Shown here one piece after another: positions 15,045-23,139 of a stretch of DNA of 43,818 nt. Numbering within the stretch: position 1 is the first letter of the stretch; every line of letters begins with the position of its first letter. The translations under genes and the position numbers were made by a program. The notes under the pieces are model-generated. The model worked only from the letters and a program-made list of their open reading frames with translations, was not told the origin of the DNA and did no database searches. Origin of the DNA: Oscillospiraceae bacterium (GTDB lineage Bacteria; Bacillota; Clostridia; Oscillospirales; Oscillospiraceae); contig JAAWQM010000022.1 in NCBI GenBank assembly GCA_022800525.1, positions 1-43,818 on the forward strand, in the 5' to 3' direction.

Positions 15045-15794
15045 TCAGTCCTCCAGCAGATACCTCAGCATCCGCTCCGGGTCCTCCAGAAAGCGCCGGG
15101 TTACCTGATAGTGCTCCGTCTCCCGGTAGTCCACAGCCCGGATGCCCTCACCAGAAAACTCGAGGATATCCGCCTTCGGGTACGCCATCAAAATAGGCGA
15201 ATGCGTGGCGACAATGAACTGCGACATCTGCTTTACAAGCTCATCCATCTGACACAGCAGCGTCATCTGCCGTGTAGGAGATAACGCTGCCTCCGGCTCG
15301 TCCAGCAGATACACGCCATGCCCGCCGAAGCGGTTCTGCACCACTGCCAGAAAGCTCTCCCCGTGGGAACGGCGGTGCAGCGACACACCTCCGTAGCTGT
15401 CGATGACCGGAGGGCTGAAGGAGGGCTCCCGGTCCAGCTGATCAATGTTGGAAGCCACATTATAAAAGCTCTCCGCCCGCAGAAAAAAACCGTCGGAGGC
15501 ATGGCCCCGCTTGACCAGGGTCAGGCTCTTCCACAGCTCTGAGTGGGAGTCTTCCGTGGAAAAGCGGAAATTCCTGGTCCCGCCCTCCGGATTGAACCCG
15601 TAAGCCACAGCGATAGCCTCCAGCAAGGTGGACTTGCCCGTCCCGTTCTCTCCAACAAAGAACGTGACCGGTTTCTCCAGCTTCAGCTGCCCGGCGCGCA
15701 TCAGATGCCGGACTGCCGGGACCGCCGCCAGATAGGAGCCGTACCCGATCTCCCCCGACAGTCTTACCGCGCTGATGTAGGTCCTTCCTTCCAT
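15045..15794 (-). CDS. AAA/ABC-type ATPase of the RecF/SMC-like class
   Basis: A 249-residue P-loop ATPase with compact ABC-type head: Walker A GENGTGKST (48-56), signature-like SHGES (143-147), Walker B VYLLDEPEAAL (161-171) and switch His198 in THSP. There is no coiled-coil insert or membrane part, so it is a stand-alone soluble ATPase like many AAA_21/AAA_23 proteins. The substrate is unknown. It follows recG by 18 bases in the same operon, with GGGGAGG upstream, so a link to DNA repair or stalled forks is possible but only contextual. Confidence 0.8.
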   Translation of the reverse strand: MEGRTYISAVRLSGEIGYGSYLAAVPAVRHLMRAGQLKLEKPVTFFVGENGTGKSTLLEAIAVAYGFNPEGGTRNFRFSTEDSHSELWKSLTLVKRGHASDGFFLRAESFYNVASNIDQLDREPSFSPPVIDSYGGVSLHRRSHGESFLAVVQNRFGGHGVYLLDEPEAALSPTRQMTLLCQMDELVKQMSQFIVATHSPILMAYPKADILEFSGEGIRAVDYRETEHYQVTRRFLEDPERMLRYLLED

Positions 15795-15812
15795 ACCCTG
15801 CCGCCTCCCCTG

Positions 15813-17861
15813 CTAATTCATCGCTTCCTCGTTCGTTTCAAACATCTCCCGCAGCCGCTCCGCCGCGACCGGACAGCCCTTCAGCTCCGGGTCAGCGGCC
15901 AGCACGCCCTCCGCCGCCTGCTGCGCTTCCCGCAGCAGCGCCATATCGCAGCTCAGGTCCGCCACCTTCAGCGCCGGCAGTCCGTGCTGCCTCCGTCCAA
16001 AGAAATCTCCCGGTCCCCGCAGACGCAGGTCCTCCTCGGCAATCCTGAACCCATCTCCGGTCTGGGTCATCACCTTGAGTCTGGCCCGGGACTCCTCGCT
16101 CTGATTGTCGGATATAAGGATGCAGTAGGATTTGTACTTCCCCCGGCCCACCCGGCCCCGCAGCTGGTGGAGCTGGCTGAGTCCGAAGCGGTCCGCGTCC
16201 TCAATGACCATGACTGTGGCGTTGGGCACATCCACCCCGACCTCCACAACCGTCGTGGAGACCAAAATATGGATTTCTCCAGCGGCAAAGGCGGACATGA
16301 CCTTGTCCTTCTCCTTTGGCTTCATCCTCCCATGGACACATGCAACCGTCAGCTGGGGAAACACCCTCTCCTGGAGCATTTTCGCATAATCCGCTGCCGC
16401 CTTGCGCTCATCGGGAATCTGGTCGTTTTCCTCCACCATTGAACAGATTACATATGCCTGCCGCCCGGCGGCAATCTCCTTGCCCAGAAATTTGTATATT
16501 CTCTGGCGGTAGCTGCCAGGGACGGCAAAGGTATCAATCTTCTGCCGTCCTGGCGGCAGCTCGTCTATGACCGATACATCCAAGTCGCCATAGATCATCA
16601 GCGCCAGTGTCCGGGGGATCGGCGTAGCCGACATGACCAGCAGGTGGGGCCGCTCCCCCTTGGCCGCCAGCGCGGAACGCTGGTTCACGCCGAAACGGTG
16701 CTGCTCATCCGTCACCACCAGCCCAAGATCGTGATACGCCACATCCGCGCTGATCAGCGCATGGGTGCCGATCACCACCTGAGCCGCTCCGCTCTCCGCT
16801 GCTTCCAGAACGCTCCGCCGCTTCTTCGCCGGCATCGCCCCGGTCAGCAGGGCACAGGCCACCCCCATGTCCTCCAGCAGCGGAGCCAGCCCCTTGTAGT
16901 GCTGCTCCGCCAATATCTCCGTGGGAGCCATCAGCGCCGCCTGCTTCCCATTCCGCGCCGCGCAGAGCATGGCGGCGGCGGCCACCATCGTCTTGCCGCT
17001 GCCCACGTCCCCCTGTACCAGCCGGTTCATGGGTCTCCCAACGGACAGATCCGCCTGAATCTCCCCGATGCTCCTGCGCTGGGCTCCCGTCAGCGCAAAG
17101 GGCAGCCGCCCGTAGAAATCCGACAGGTCCGTATCCGCCCAGGGCGCGCAAGCCAGCGTATCCCGCCGTCCTCTCAGCTGCCTGAGTCCGATGGCCAGCA
17201 GAAACAGCTCCTCAAACACCAGCCGCCGCCGCGCAATCGCCAGCTCCTCTTCGCTGGCGGGGAAGTGGATCTGTCCATAGGCGTAGCCCACATGACACAG
17301 CTCATGCTCCCGCCGCACCTGGTCCGGCAGAGGGTCCGGCAGCAGCTTCTGACAGGCCGCCAGGCCCTGCTCCACAGCTTTCACCAGCGTCAGCTGGCTG
17401 ATTCCGGCGGTAAGGGGATAGACGGGCATGATCCGTCCGGTCATGAGCCGCGCCCCCTCCCGCTCAACGGCTGGGTTCGCCATGGACCGCCTTCTCCCTG
17501 CCGCCTCCGCCCTGCCGAAAAAGGTATACGTCTCCCCCGCCCGCAGGTTGTCCTTCATGTACGCCTGATTGAAGAAGGTGACGTCCAGCGCTCCCGTCTC
17601 GTCCACCGCCCGCAGCTTCACCAGCTCCAGGCCCTTGCGGATATGGCTGAGCACAGGTGCGGCGGCGACCATGGCCTCCACACAAGCGTTTTCCCCCTCC
17701 TCCAGATCCTTGATCTTCTTATAGGCCCGCCGGTCATCGTAAGCCCGGGGGAAGTAGGAAATCAGGTCCCTCAAGGTCCGGATTCCCAGTTTTTCCAGCG
17801 CCTTGGCCCGCTGCTCCCCGATGCCTTTGACGTACCGGACGTCCGTGGTCAGCTCCGGCAT
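15813..17861 (-). CDS. recG: ATP-dependent DNA helicase RecG
   Basis: A 682-residue RecG, the branched-DNA translocase that regresses stalled forks and processes recombination intermediates. The N-terminal wedge domain begins VRYVKGIGEQRAKALEKLGI. Walker A is QGDVGSGKT, motif II is the family-typical DEQHRFGV, then SATPIPRTL and the C-terminal QLRGRVGRG. Length is normal. The start 17861 follows GGAGGAAAGGGAG; an in-frame start 12 codons upstream would lie deeper in the pdx gene. It overlaps the pyridoxal kinase gene by 13 bases. Confidence 0.97.
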   Translation of the reverse strand: MPELTTDVRYVKGIGEQRAKALEKLGIRTLRDLISYFPRAYDDRRAYKKIKDLEEGENACVEAMVAAAPVLSHIRKGLELVKLRAVDETGALDVTFFNQAYMKDNLRAGETYTFFGRAEAAGRRRSMANPAVEREGARLMTGRIMPVYPLTAGISQLTLVKAVEQGLAACQKLLPDPLPDQVRREHELCHVGYAYGQIHFPASEEELAIARRRLVFEELFLLAIGLRQLRGRRDTLACAPWADTDLSDFYGRLPFALTGAQRRSIGEIQADLSVGRPMNRLVQGDVGSGKTMVAAAAMLCAARNGKQAALMAPTEILAEQHYKGLAPLLEDMGVACALLTGAMPAKKRRSVLEAAESGAAQVVIGTHALISADVAYHDLGLVVTDEQHRFGVNQRSALAAKGERPHLLVMSATPIPRTLALMIYGDLDVSVIDELPPGRQKIDTFAVPGSYRQRIYKFLGKEIAAGRQAYVICSMVEENDQIPDERKAAADYAKMLQERVFPQLTVACVHGRMKPKEKDKVMSAFAAGEIHILVSTTVVEVGVDVPNATVMVIEDADRFGLSQLHQLRGRVGRGKYKSYCILISDNQSEESRARLKVMTQTGDGFRIAEEDLRLRGPGDFFGRRQHGLPALKVADLSCDMALLREAQQAAEGVLAADPELKGCPVAAERLREMFETNEEAMN

Positions 17862-18712
17862 GGCTCCCTTTCCTCCATCCTCTGTCCCAGCAGCCACAGC
17901 AGCGGCTCAAAGTCCACGCCCTCCCGCTGGGGCGTATCCTCCTCCCGGGTCCGCCGGGCGCACTGGCTGGTGAACTCCGCCGCCAGCTCCGCCGCCTCAC
18001 GCAGAGTACGCCCCTGAACGACAGCCCCCACCAGCACACTGGCAAAGAGGTCCCCTGTGCCATGGAACTGCCCCTCCACCAGCGGAGCGTCCGCAAACTC
18101 CACGCGGCCTGTGTCCCGGTCAAAGCAAGCCGCTCCCACCGTGCGCCCGGTCAGCGAAACCCCCGTCAGCGCCACAGAACGCCGCCCGTCCAGGCTCAGC
18201 GCCTCGCACCATCTTCTGCAATCCGCCTCGCGGTCCAGCCGGAGGCTCCCGTAGTCCTCCCCCAGCAGCAGCGCGGCCTCCGTGCGGTTGGGCGTAATCA
18301 CATCCGCCAGCGCCGACAGGCCGGCCATCTCCCGGCACATCTCCGGCGTATAGGTCCGGTAGGTCCGCCCGTGGTCCCCCATTACCGGGTCCACCACGAT
18401 GCGGCATCCAGGCCGCCTGAAGTCCCGGACAAACGCCCCCGTCAGCGAGATCTGCTCCCGCGAGCCCATAAACCCGGTGTAAACGGCGTCAAACTCCACG
18501 CCCTCCGCCTTCCAGTGATTCGCCACCGGCCTCATCTGGTCCGTCAGGTCCAGGAAAGTGTTTCCCTGGAATCCACCTGTGTGTGTGGACAGCAGCGCGG
18601 TGGGCAGCGGACAGCACTGGACTCCCATCGCGGCCAGCACCGGCATCACGATGGTCAGCGAACAGCGGCCGAAGCTGCTCAAATCATGTATTGCGGCAAC
18701 TCTTGGCGTCAT
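17849..18712 (-). CDS. Pyridoxal/pyridoxine kinase (PdxK/PdxY)
   Basis: A 287-residue ribokinase-superfamily kinase that makes pyridoxal 5'-phosphate from salvaged vitamin B6. Family marks are AIHDLSSFGRCSLT near the start, TALLSTHTGGFQG, VVDPVMGDHGRTY and the anion-hole segment FHGTGDLFASVLVG with the catalytic Asp in GTGD. The start at 18712 was chosen over one three codons upstream because AAAGGAG is nine bases away. It is the first gene of the operon with recG and the ATPase. Confidence 0.9.
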   Translation of the reverse strand: MTPRVAAIHDLSSFGRCSLTIVMPVLAAMGVQCCPLPTALLSTHTGGFQGNTFLDLTDQMRPVANHWKAEGVEFDAVYTGFMGSREQISLTGAFVRDFRRPGCRIVVDPVMGDHGRTYRTYTPEMCREMAGLSALADVITPNRTEAALLLGEDYGSLRLDREADCRRWCEALSLDGRRSVALTGVSLTGRTVGAACFDRDTGRVEFADAPLVEGQFHGTGDLFASVLVGAVVQGRTLREAAELAAEFTSQCARRTREEDTPQREGVDFEPLLWLLGQRMEEREPCRS

Positions 18713-18752
18713 TGGGGACATCTCCTTTCCGTGCGCATACGCTTTGCCTCTC

Positions 18753-18781
18753 ATTATAGGTTTTTGCCCGCACCCCGTCAA
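18753..18781 (-). promoter_or_regulatory. Sigma-A promoter of the pdx-recG operon
   Basis: On the minus strand: TTGACG (18776-18781), a 17-base spacer and perfect TATAAT (18753-18758). The transcript starts about 35 bases before the kinase start codon. Confidence 0.8.
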
Positions 18782-18825
18782 GGAAAACTTGCAGAGGGCC
18801 GTCCCGTTTGTCGGGACGGCCCTCT
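18781..18825 (-). terminator. Terminator after rubrerythrin
   Basis: A perfect 14-bp stem (18793-18806 with 18812-18825), 5-base loop, then AAGTTTTCC on the minus strand. It abuts the -35 box of the next operon. Confidence 0.8.
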
Positions 18826-18829
18826 GGCG

Positions 18830-19420
18830 TCATCTCTCGTATGGCGACAGCTCCAGGCGGATAAAATACCCCTGGTCGTGGGAGCAGACAGGACACTTGG
18901 CGGGCGCCTGCTTCCCGGTGAACACATGGCCGCAGTTGAGGCACATCCAGCCGGTCTCCACGTCGCTGACAAACAGCTTGTTCTCCCGCAGATACTTGGC
19001 GAAACGCTCAAACCGCTCCGCGTGGACCTTCTCGATCTCGGCAATCTGGCGGAAGTGACGGGCGATCTCCGCGAAGCCCTCCTCCTGGGCCTTCTCTGCA
19101 AAGGCGGGATACACGTCGCCGAACTCGTCCATCTCGTGCTGCCGCGCCAGCTCCAGCAGCTGTACAGGCTGGTCCGGCAGGTCGACGGGATAGTTGGCGG
19201 TGATGGTGATGTTCTCGCACCCGCCCTGCTTCAGGTGGTTGTAGAACACCTCGGCGTGTTCCTTCTCCTGCCCGGCGGTGTAGAGGAAGATCTGCTCCAG
19301 CAGCTGCAATTTGTTCTGCTGGCAGACGCCGGCGGCGAAGGTGTAGCGGTTCCTGGCCTGACTCTCCCCGGCGAAGGCGCGGAGGAGGTTTTCCTTGGTC
19401 ACGCTGTTTTTCAGATCCAT
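18830..19420 (-). CDS. Rubrerythrin
   Basis: A 196-residue non-haem diiron peroxidase that reduces hydrogen peroxide in anaerobes. The N-terminal ferritin-like four-helix domain supplies Glu19, Glu52-xx-His55, Glu96 and Glu130-xx-His133. The C-terminal rubredoxin domain has C160xxC163 and C176xxC179 for its FeS4 centre. All ligands are present and length is typical. It has its own terminator and stands alone. I did not find a convincing PerR-type operator, though the AT-rich upstream 100 bases could hold one. Confidence 0.97.
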   Translation of the reverse strand: MDLKNSVTKENLLRAFAGESQARNRYTFAAGVCQQNKLQLLEQIFLYTAGQEKEHAEVFYNHLKQGGCENITITANYPVDLPDQPVQLLELARQHEMDEFGDVYPAFAEKAQEEGFAEIARHFRQIAEIEKVHAERFERFAKYLRENKLFVSDVETGWMCLNCGHVFTGKQAPAKCPVCSHDQGYFIRLELSPYER

Positions 19421-19563
19421 AGATACAAAGTCTCCTTTTCTTATGTCGGATGTCCCTATTGTTTTCGGAAAAAAACCTTTTATACGGAAAACTTCATGTA
19501 TACTATGGGAAAATCACGGCAACAATAGGGCTGTACCGTTTTTGGAAAGGAGGTTTCACAACC

Positions 19564-19680
19564 ATGAACAACAACCAGAACAACAACCAGAACCGGAACC
19601 AGAACAACAACCAGAATCAGAATCAGAGCAACCAGAACCAGAACAACAGCCAGAATCAGAACAACCAGAACAAGCGCTAA
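19564..19680 (+). CDS. 38-residue Asn/Gln mini-protein
   Basis: After the initial Met, nearly every residue is Asn or Gln, with single Arg or Ser residues and a final KR. AAAGGAGG (19546-19553) lies 10 bases before ATG 19564 and a strong terminator follows 14 bases after the stop, so it is very likely expressed. The DNA is a degenerate AAC/CAG/AAT repeat that probably grew by slippage. A possible promoter is TTGTTT-16-TATACG at 19459-19486. Prion-like or spore-coat roles are conceivable, but nothing in the sequence proves one. I do not recognise a named family. Confidence 0.7.
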   Translation: MNNNQNNNQNRNQNNNQNQNQSNQNQNNSQNQNNQNKR

Positions 19681-19694
19681 CGCTGTGAACGAAC

Positions 19695-19725
19695 AGGCCG
19701 CCGGCAGTACGTACGCCGGCGGCCT
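19695..19725. terminator. Terminator between the mini-protein and lipoprotein genes
   Basis: A perfect 11-bp stem (AGGCCGCCGGC / GCCGGCGGCCT), 9-base loop, then TACTTTATT. It lies between convergent genes and may serve both. Confidence 0.75.
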
Positions 19726-19729
19726 TACT

Positions 19730-20251
19730 TTATTCAGTTTCTGACGGTACGATCCAGGTATTGGTGGTACGGTCCAGGTCGGACCAGGTCTGGTAGTTGT
19801 CCACTGTCATCTTCCGGTCGGAACGGTAGCCGCCCGCATAATAACTCGCTGAACTCGTGTACTCCCGCGTATCCGAACCATAGCGCATGATCTCAATGTT
19901 GATGTCCGGCATGGGCGGGTCCACATAGACCTCCTGATCCGATACATGCTCCAGGCCGTAGGGGACGTACTCGGCCAGAAATTCCTCCCCGGACAGGAAC
20001 GCGTGGAAATCCTCCAGAATTTCCTCTCTGGTTTCTTCCGGCAGCGTATCTCCCCCATAGTAGATGTTGACATCCAGCCAAGGGTAGTACTGCTCTGCCT
20101 CCAGATGGCGGATGCAATTGTACTTGTCCAGCATTTCCCTCCGGAAATCCTTCCAGCTGCTCAGCTTCAGCGGTGCCGACCTCATGCAGCCTGTCAGGCA
20201 CAGCATCGCCGCGAGCAGAGCGCATGCAAATATTCTGCCGGGATGCCTCAA
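19730..20251 (-). CDS. Small secreted lipoprotein, unknown function
   Basis: A 173-residue lipoprotein with signal peptide and lipobox LTGC; Cys22 would be lipid-modified and anchor it outside the membrane. The mature part is acidic and tyrosine-rich (YYPWLDVNIYYGGD, YVDPPMPDINIEIM). I do not recognise the fold. The start is TTG 20251, 8 bases after AGAGGAGG. A GTG three codons upstream lies inside that ribosome site. It has a consensus promoter of its own and converges on the Asn/Gln gene. Confidence 0.75.
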   Translation of the reverse strand: MRHPGRIFACALLAAMLCLTGCMRSAPLKLSSWKDFRREMLDKYNCIRHLEAEQYYPWLDVNIYYGGDTLPEETREEILEDFHAFLSGEEFLAEYVPYGLEHVSDQEVYVDPPMPDINIEIMRYGSDTREYTSSASYYAGGYRSDRKMTVDNYQTWSDLDRTTNTWIVPSETE

Positions 20252-20289
20252 ATGCTCCACCTCCTCTATTCATCCCTACATTCATATTT

Positions 20290-20318
20290 ATTATATCATC
20301 CGGCCATTTTGTTGTCAA
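20290..20318 (-). promoter_or_regulatory. Sigma-A promoter of the lipoprotein gene
   Basis: On the minus strand: perfect TTGACA (20313-20318), 17-base spacer, perfect TATAAT (20290-20295). Confidence 0.85.
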
Positions 20319-20329
20319 GCCGCACCGGT

Positions 20330-20480
20330 CGTTGGTCAACGGCCAATGACGGTCCCCAACGTGTGATCAGAGGAACGGCGCACTAGGGACGCCGCGCCCT
20401 GCAAACCGCATCGCCGGGGGTACGGTTCCGCCCTTTGGTTTGCGGGCGCACACTGTGCGCCCCTGCATGGGATCCTTCTT
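20330..20480. repeat. Dispersed palindromic repeat block
   Basis: Contains the palindrome GGGCGCACA/CTGTGCGCCC (20444-20462) after a CCCTTTGG element, the same arrangement as at 510-542 and 1106-1137. A CGTTGGTCAACGG..CAATGACGG element as at 1030-1070 precedes it. No gene is seen between 20319 and 20550. Confidence 0.6.
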
Positions 20481-20551
20481 TCCCCACATCCTGCAGCACC
20501 TGAAAATGGATTCCCATCAGTGAACATTTTGGAACATGATGGCAGCAGTGC

Positions 20552-20580
20552 TTGATTGCCTGTTCCGGATATGGTATACT
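20552..20580 (+). promoter_or_regulatory. Sigma-A promoter of the GNAT gene
   Basis: TTGATT (20552-20557), 17-base spacer, TATACT (20575-20580). Confidence 0.75.
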
Positions 20581-20608
20581 ACCCGAAAACAGAGGAGGAC
20601 TTCTGCCC

Positions 20609-21208
20609 ATGGACCAGATCACCCATATCCGCACCGCGGCCCCCGCCGACGCGGAGGCCATTCTGGCGGTCTACGCGCCCTACATACAAAAAACCGCCAT
20701 CACATTTGAGTACGAGATCCCCGGCGTGGAGGAGTTCCGTAGCAGGATCACCGGTACGCTGAAGCACCACCCCTACCTGATGGCGGAGCGGGACGGCGAG
20801 GTCCTGGGCTACGCCTACGCCGGTCCCTTCATCGGGCGGGCCGCCAGCAGCTGGTCGGCGGAGGCGTCCATCTACCTCCGGGAGGACGCCTGCAAGCTGG
20901 GCCTGGGCCGCAGGCTCTATCAGGTTCTGGAGGACGTTTGCCGGGCGCAGAACATCCTGAACCTCAACGCCAGCATCGCCGTCTCAGAGGCCGAGGACCC
21001 CTATGTGACCCGCAACAGCGCGGATTTCCACGTCCACATGGGCTACCGGCAGACAGCGGAATTCCACCGCTGCGGCTATAAATTCGGCCGCTGGTACAAT
21101 TTGATCTGGATGGAGAAATTCCTGGGCGAGCACACGGACGCCCCCGCCCCCGTGATCCCCTTCCCGGACCTCAGCGAGGAAACGCTGCGAAGCCTTGGCG
21201 TCGGATAA
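20609..21208 (+). CDS. GNAT acetyltransferase, phosphinothricin-acetyltransferase-like
   Basis: A 199-residue acetyl-CoA-dependent N-acetyltransferase. The segments IRTAAPADAEAILAVYAPYI, TAITFEYE, GYAYAGPF and EASIYLREDACKLGLGRRLY follow the Pat/YwnH/MddA pattern, with the acetyl-CoA pyrophosphate loop at LGLGRR. Family members acetylate phosphinothricin-like or methionine-sulfoximine-like amino acids. The real substrate here is unknown. Start 20609 lies 10 bases after AGAGGAGG; upstream codons overlap the promoter. The gene is monocistronic. Confidence 0.88.
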   Translation: MDQITHIRTAAPADAEAILAVYAPYIQKTAITFEYEIPGVEEFRSRITGTLKHHPYLMAERDGEVLGYAYAGPFIGRAASSWSAEASIYLREDACKLGLGRRLYQVLEDVCRAQNILNLNASIAVSEAEDPYVTRNSADFHVHMGYRQTAEFHRCGYKFGRWYNLIWMEKFLGEHTDAPAPVIPFPDLSEETLRSLGVG

Positions 21209-21250
21209 AACCAGCCGTGCGGCCCGTTGAAAGGCCGCACGGCTGGTTTT
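21207..21250. terminator. Bidirectional terminator, 18-bp stem
   Basis: Perfect arms 21207-21224 and 21233-21250 with AAAA on the left and TTTT on the right, between convergent genes. Confidence 0.9.
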
Positions 21251-21255
21251 GCGTC

Positions 21256-21747
21256 TCACGCTTCCTTGCCCAGTCTCCGCAGCATCGTCTTTCTCACCGC
21301 CCGCAGGATGTTTTCATACCCGGTGCAGCGGCACAGGTGTCCGGAGAGGAGCTTGCGCAGCTCATCGTCGGAGTACTCCTTCCCGCTCTCCAGAATCTCC
21401 ACAGCGGTCATGATAAAACCGGGCGTACAGAACCCGCACTGGATGGCGGCCTCGTCAATGAACGCCTGCTGGATGTCCGCCAGCTCGCCTCCAGGCCCCA
21501 GCAGGCCCTCCAGCGTACGGATTTCCTTCCCGTCCGCCCAGGCCGCCAGATACAGGCAGGAGTTGAAGCACTCGCCGTCAACAAGGACGTTGCACGCCCC
21601 GCACTCGCCCACCTCGCAGCCCTTTTTCACGCTGGTCAGCCGGAAATCATTGCGCAGCATGTCCGTCAGGGACGCCCGCACATCCACCATCTGCTCCACC
21701 TTCCTGCCGTTGATGGTGCAGCGGATCAATTTGTATTGAGCGCTCAT
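21256..21747 (-). CDS. xdhC: Xanthine-dehydrogenase-type [2Fe-2S] subunit
   Basis: A 163-residue iron-sulfur subunit carrying electrons from the molybdenum centre to FAD. The plant-ferredoxin-like centre uses Cys44, 49, 52 and 64; the second, near the molybdopterin, uses Cys104, 107, 139 and 141 (CGFC and CRC). All eight ligands are present. It is the last gene of the operon, its ATG overlapping the FAD-subunit stop by 4 bases. Substrate could be xanthine, hypoxanthine or another N-heterocycle; sequence alone does not decide it. Confidence 0.93.
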   Translation of the reverse strand: MSAQYKLIRCTINGRKVEQMVDVRASLTDMLRNDFRLTSVKKGCEVGECGACNVLVDGECFNSCLYLAAWADGKEIRTLEGLLGPGGELADIQQAFIDEAAIQCGFCTPGFIMTAVEILESGKEYSDDELRKLLSGHLCRCTGYENILRAVRKTMLRRLGKEA

Positions 21748-22628
21748 ACCAGCACACCTCCCGCCAATCTGATTGACTCCAGCAGCCCGCGCTTCGCCAG
21801 CTCCACGGCGATATGTTCCCGGAACGCCTTGCTGGCCCGCCAGCTATCCCTGGGATGGATGTCCGACAGAACTGCCGCGGCGAAAGCCTCCGCCGTCTCC
21901 GCGGAGGCGGGCTTCCCATTGGCGGCCTCCTCGGCGGAGGGCGCCCGCATGGGGACGGGCCCCGCCACGCCGTAGGCAATCCGGGCGCGGACGATGGTCC
22001 TCCTGTCCTCGCTGAGCGCCACGTTTACAGAGCAGCCCGTGGTTGCAATATCCATCGCATTGCGCATGGCGTACTTGATGTAGTGCCCGAAGCAGTTTTC
22101 GTAACTGGCCTTGGGAATCAGGACGGCGGTCTGAATCTCATCAGGACGGATATCCACCTTTCCGGCGGAGATATAGAACTCCTGGACCGGCAGCCGCCGC
22201 ACCCCCTCCGCGCCGGTCAGCTCAATGACGGCGTCCCAGGCGAACAGGGTGGAGGCGGAGTCGGCGGAGGTGACGCCGTTGCAGGTGTTGCCGCCGATGG
22301 TCCCGGCGTTGCGGATCTGGGGTCCGCCCACCATGTCCACCGCCTCGCCCAGCACGTTGATATACTTCCGGATAATGGGGTCCCTGGTGATATGGCTGAA
22401 GCTGGTAAGGGAACCAATGCGGATATTCTCCTCCCCGTCGATGGAGACGCCCCGCATCGCATCAATGCCGTAGATGGAGATCAGCTCCTTCCCGGCCCGC
22501 TTGCCCTCCCGCATCTGGACCAGCACGTCGGTACCCCCGGCGATGATCTGGGCCTCCGGGTGCTCCAGCCGCAGGCGCACCGCGTCCTGGACGCTCTGTG
22601 CCTCATAGAGCGCTTTCAAATCATACAT
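21744..22628 (-). CDS. xdhB: Xanthine-dehydrogenase-type FAD-binding subunit
   Basis: A 294-residue FAD subunit (CO dehydrogenase medium-chain fold) that passes electrons from the iron-sulfur subunit to NAD or another acceptor. AQIIAGGTDVLVQMREG and IRNAGTIGGNTCNGVTSADS are the two flavin-binding signatures. The start 22628 follows AGGAGG at 9 bases; 16 further upstream codons were excluded. It comes after the membrane protein and before the small subunit. Confidence 0.93.
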   Translation of the reverse strand: MYDLKALYEAQSVQDAVRLRLEHPEAQIIAGGTDVLVQMREGKRAGKELISIYGIDAMRGVSIDGEENIRIGSLTSFSHITRDPIIRKYINVLGEAVDMVGGPQIRNAGTIGGNTCNGVTSADSASTLFAWDAVIELTGAEGVRRLPVQEFYISAGKVDIRPDEIQTAVLIPKASYENCFGHYIKYAMRNAMDIATTGCSVNVALSEDRRTIVRARIAYGVAGPVPMRAPSAEEAANGKPASAETAEAFAAAVLSDIHPRDSWRASKAFREHIAVELAKRGLLESIRLAGGVLV

Positions 22629-22641
22629 GGAACAATTCCTC

Positions 22642-23139
22642 CTAGTAAGTGAGTGGATCGGCCGTATACACGACATTGGGCGCGTCCGGCCTGTGCCGGA
22701 TCAGGAACAATCCCTCAATGGAATCATAAAAACCGCGAAAGGATATGCTGAAAATCTGGAGGGAATCCTCCATCATGTAGATATAATCCCCGCGTCCGGC
22801 CAGCCGTTCGGCCTCCACAAAGTGACCGGAGGAGATATAACCGATCCATTTGTACCTCAGCCCATCCAGAAACGAGTTCGGCTTGGGCTCCATCCTGGGT
22901 GCGGACACATAAGACACGCCGTCCAGCTCCATCGCCCCCCGCACCACGGTTTCCCGGAAAAAGGAGCGGTGGAGGGTGATATCCATTTGGAGGATGGCGG
23001 ACGTTCCCGTGCTGTCATATACCGTTACCTCCAGCACGCGGTGGAGCGGGATGTGGTACCAGATCCCGAACAGGAGCAGCCCAGCCAGGACCACCCCGAT
23101 CACCCGGCGTCTGAGCCCTGGGTTCGCCACTTTTTTCAT
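22642..23139 (-). CDS. Membrane-anchored protein inside the xdh operon, unknown function
   Basis: A 165-residue protein with positive N-terminus, one membrane helix (about 13-29) and an extracytoplasmic beta-rich domain without recognisable motifs. Its ATG immediately follows the TAG of the molybdenum subunit gene and it ends 13 bases before the FAD subunit gene, so it is truly part of the operon. Three-subunit molybdenum hydroxylase operons normally hold no such gene. It may be a later insertion that was tolerated, or a dedicated partner. No signal peptidase site is evident. Confidence 0.75.
   Translation of the reverse strand: MKKVANPGLRRRVIGVVLAGLLLFGIWYHIPLHRVLEVTVYDSTGTSAILQMDITLHRSFFRETVVRGAMELDGVSYVSAPRMEPKPNSFLDGLRYKWIGYISSGHFVEAERLAGRGDYIYMMEDSLQIFSISFRGFYDSIEGLFLIRHRPDAPNVVYTADPLTY

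Noticed and set aside
16644-18017. 457-codon plus-strand frame opposite recG
   Set aside because: Antisense shadow of recG and the pyridoxal kinase; no family resemblance.
19561-19680. Short tandem-like repeat that might be mistaken for a CRISPR array
   Set aside because: The units are irregular AAC/CAG codon runs within an Asn/Gln reading frame, with no spacers and no cas genes.
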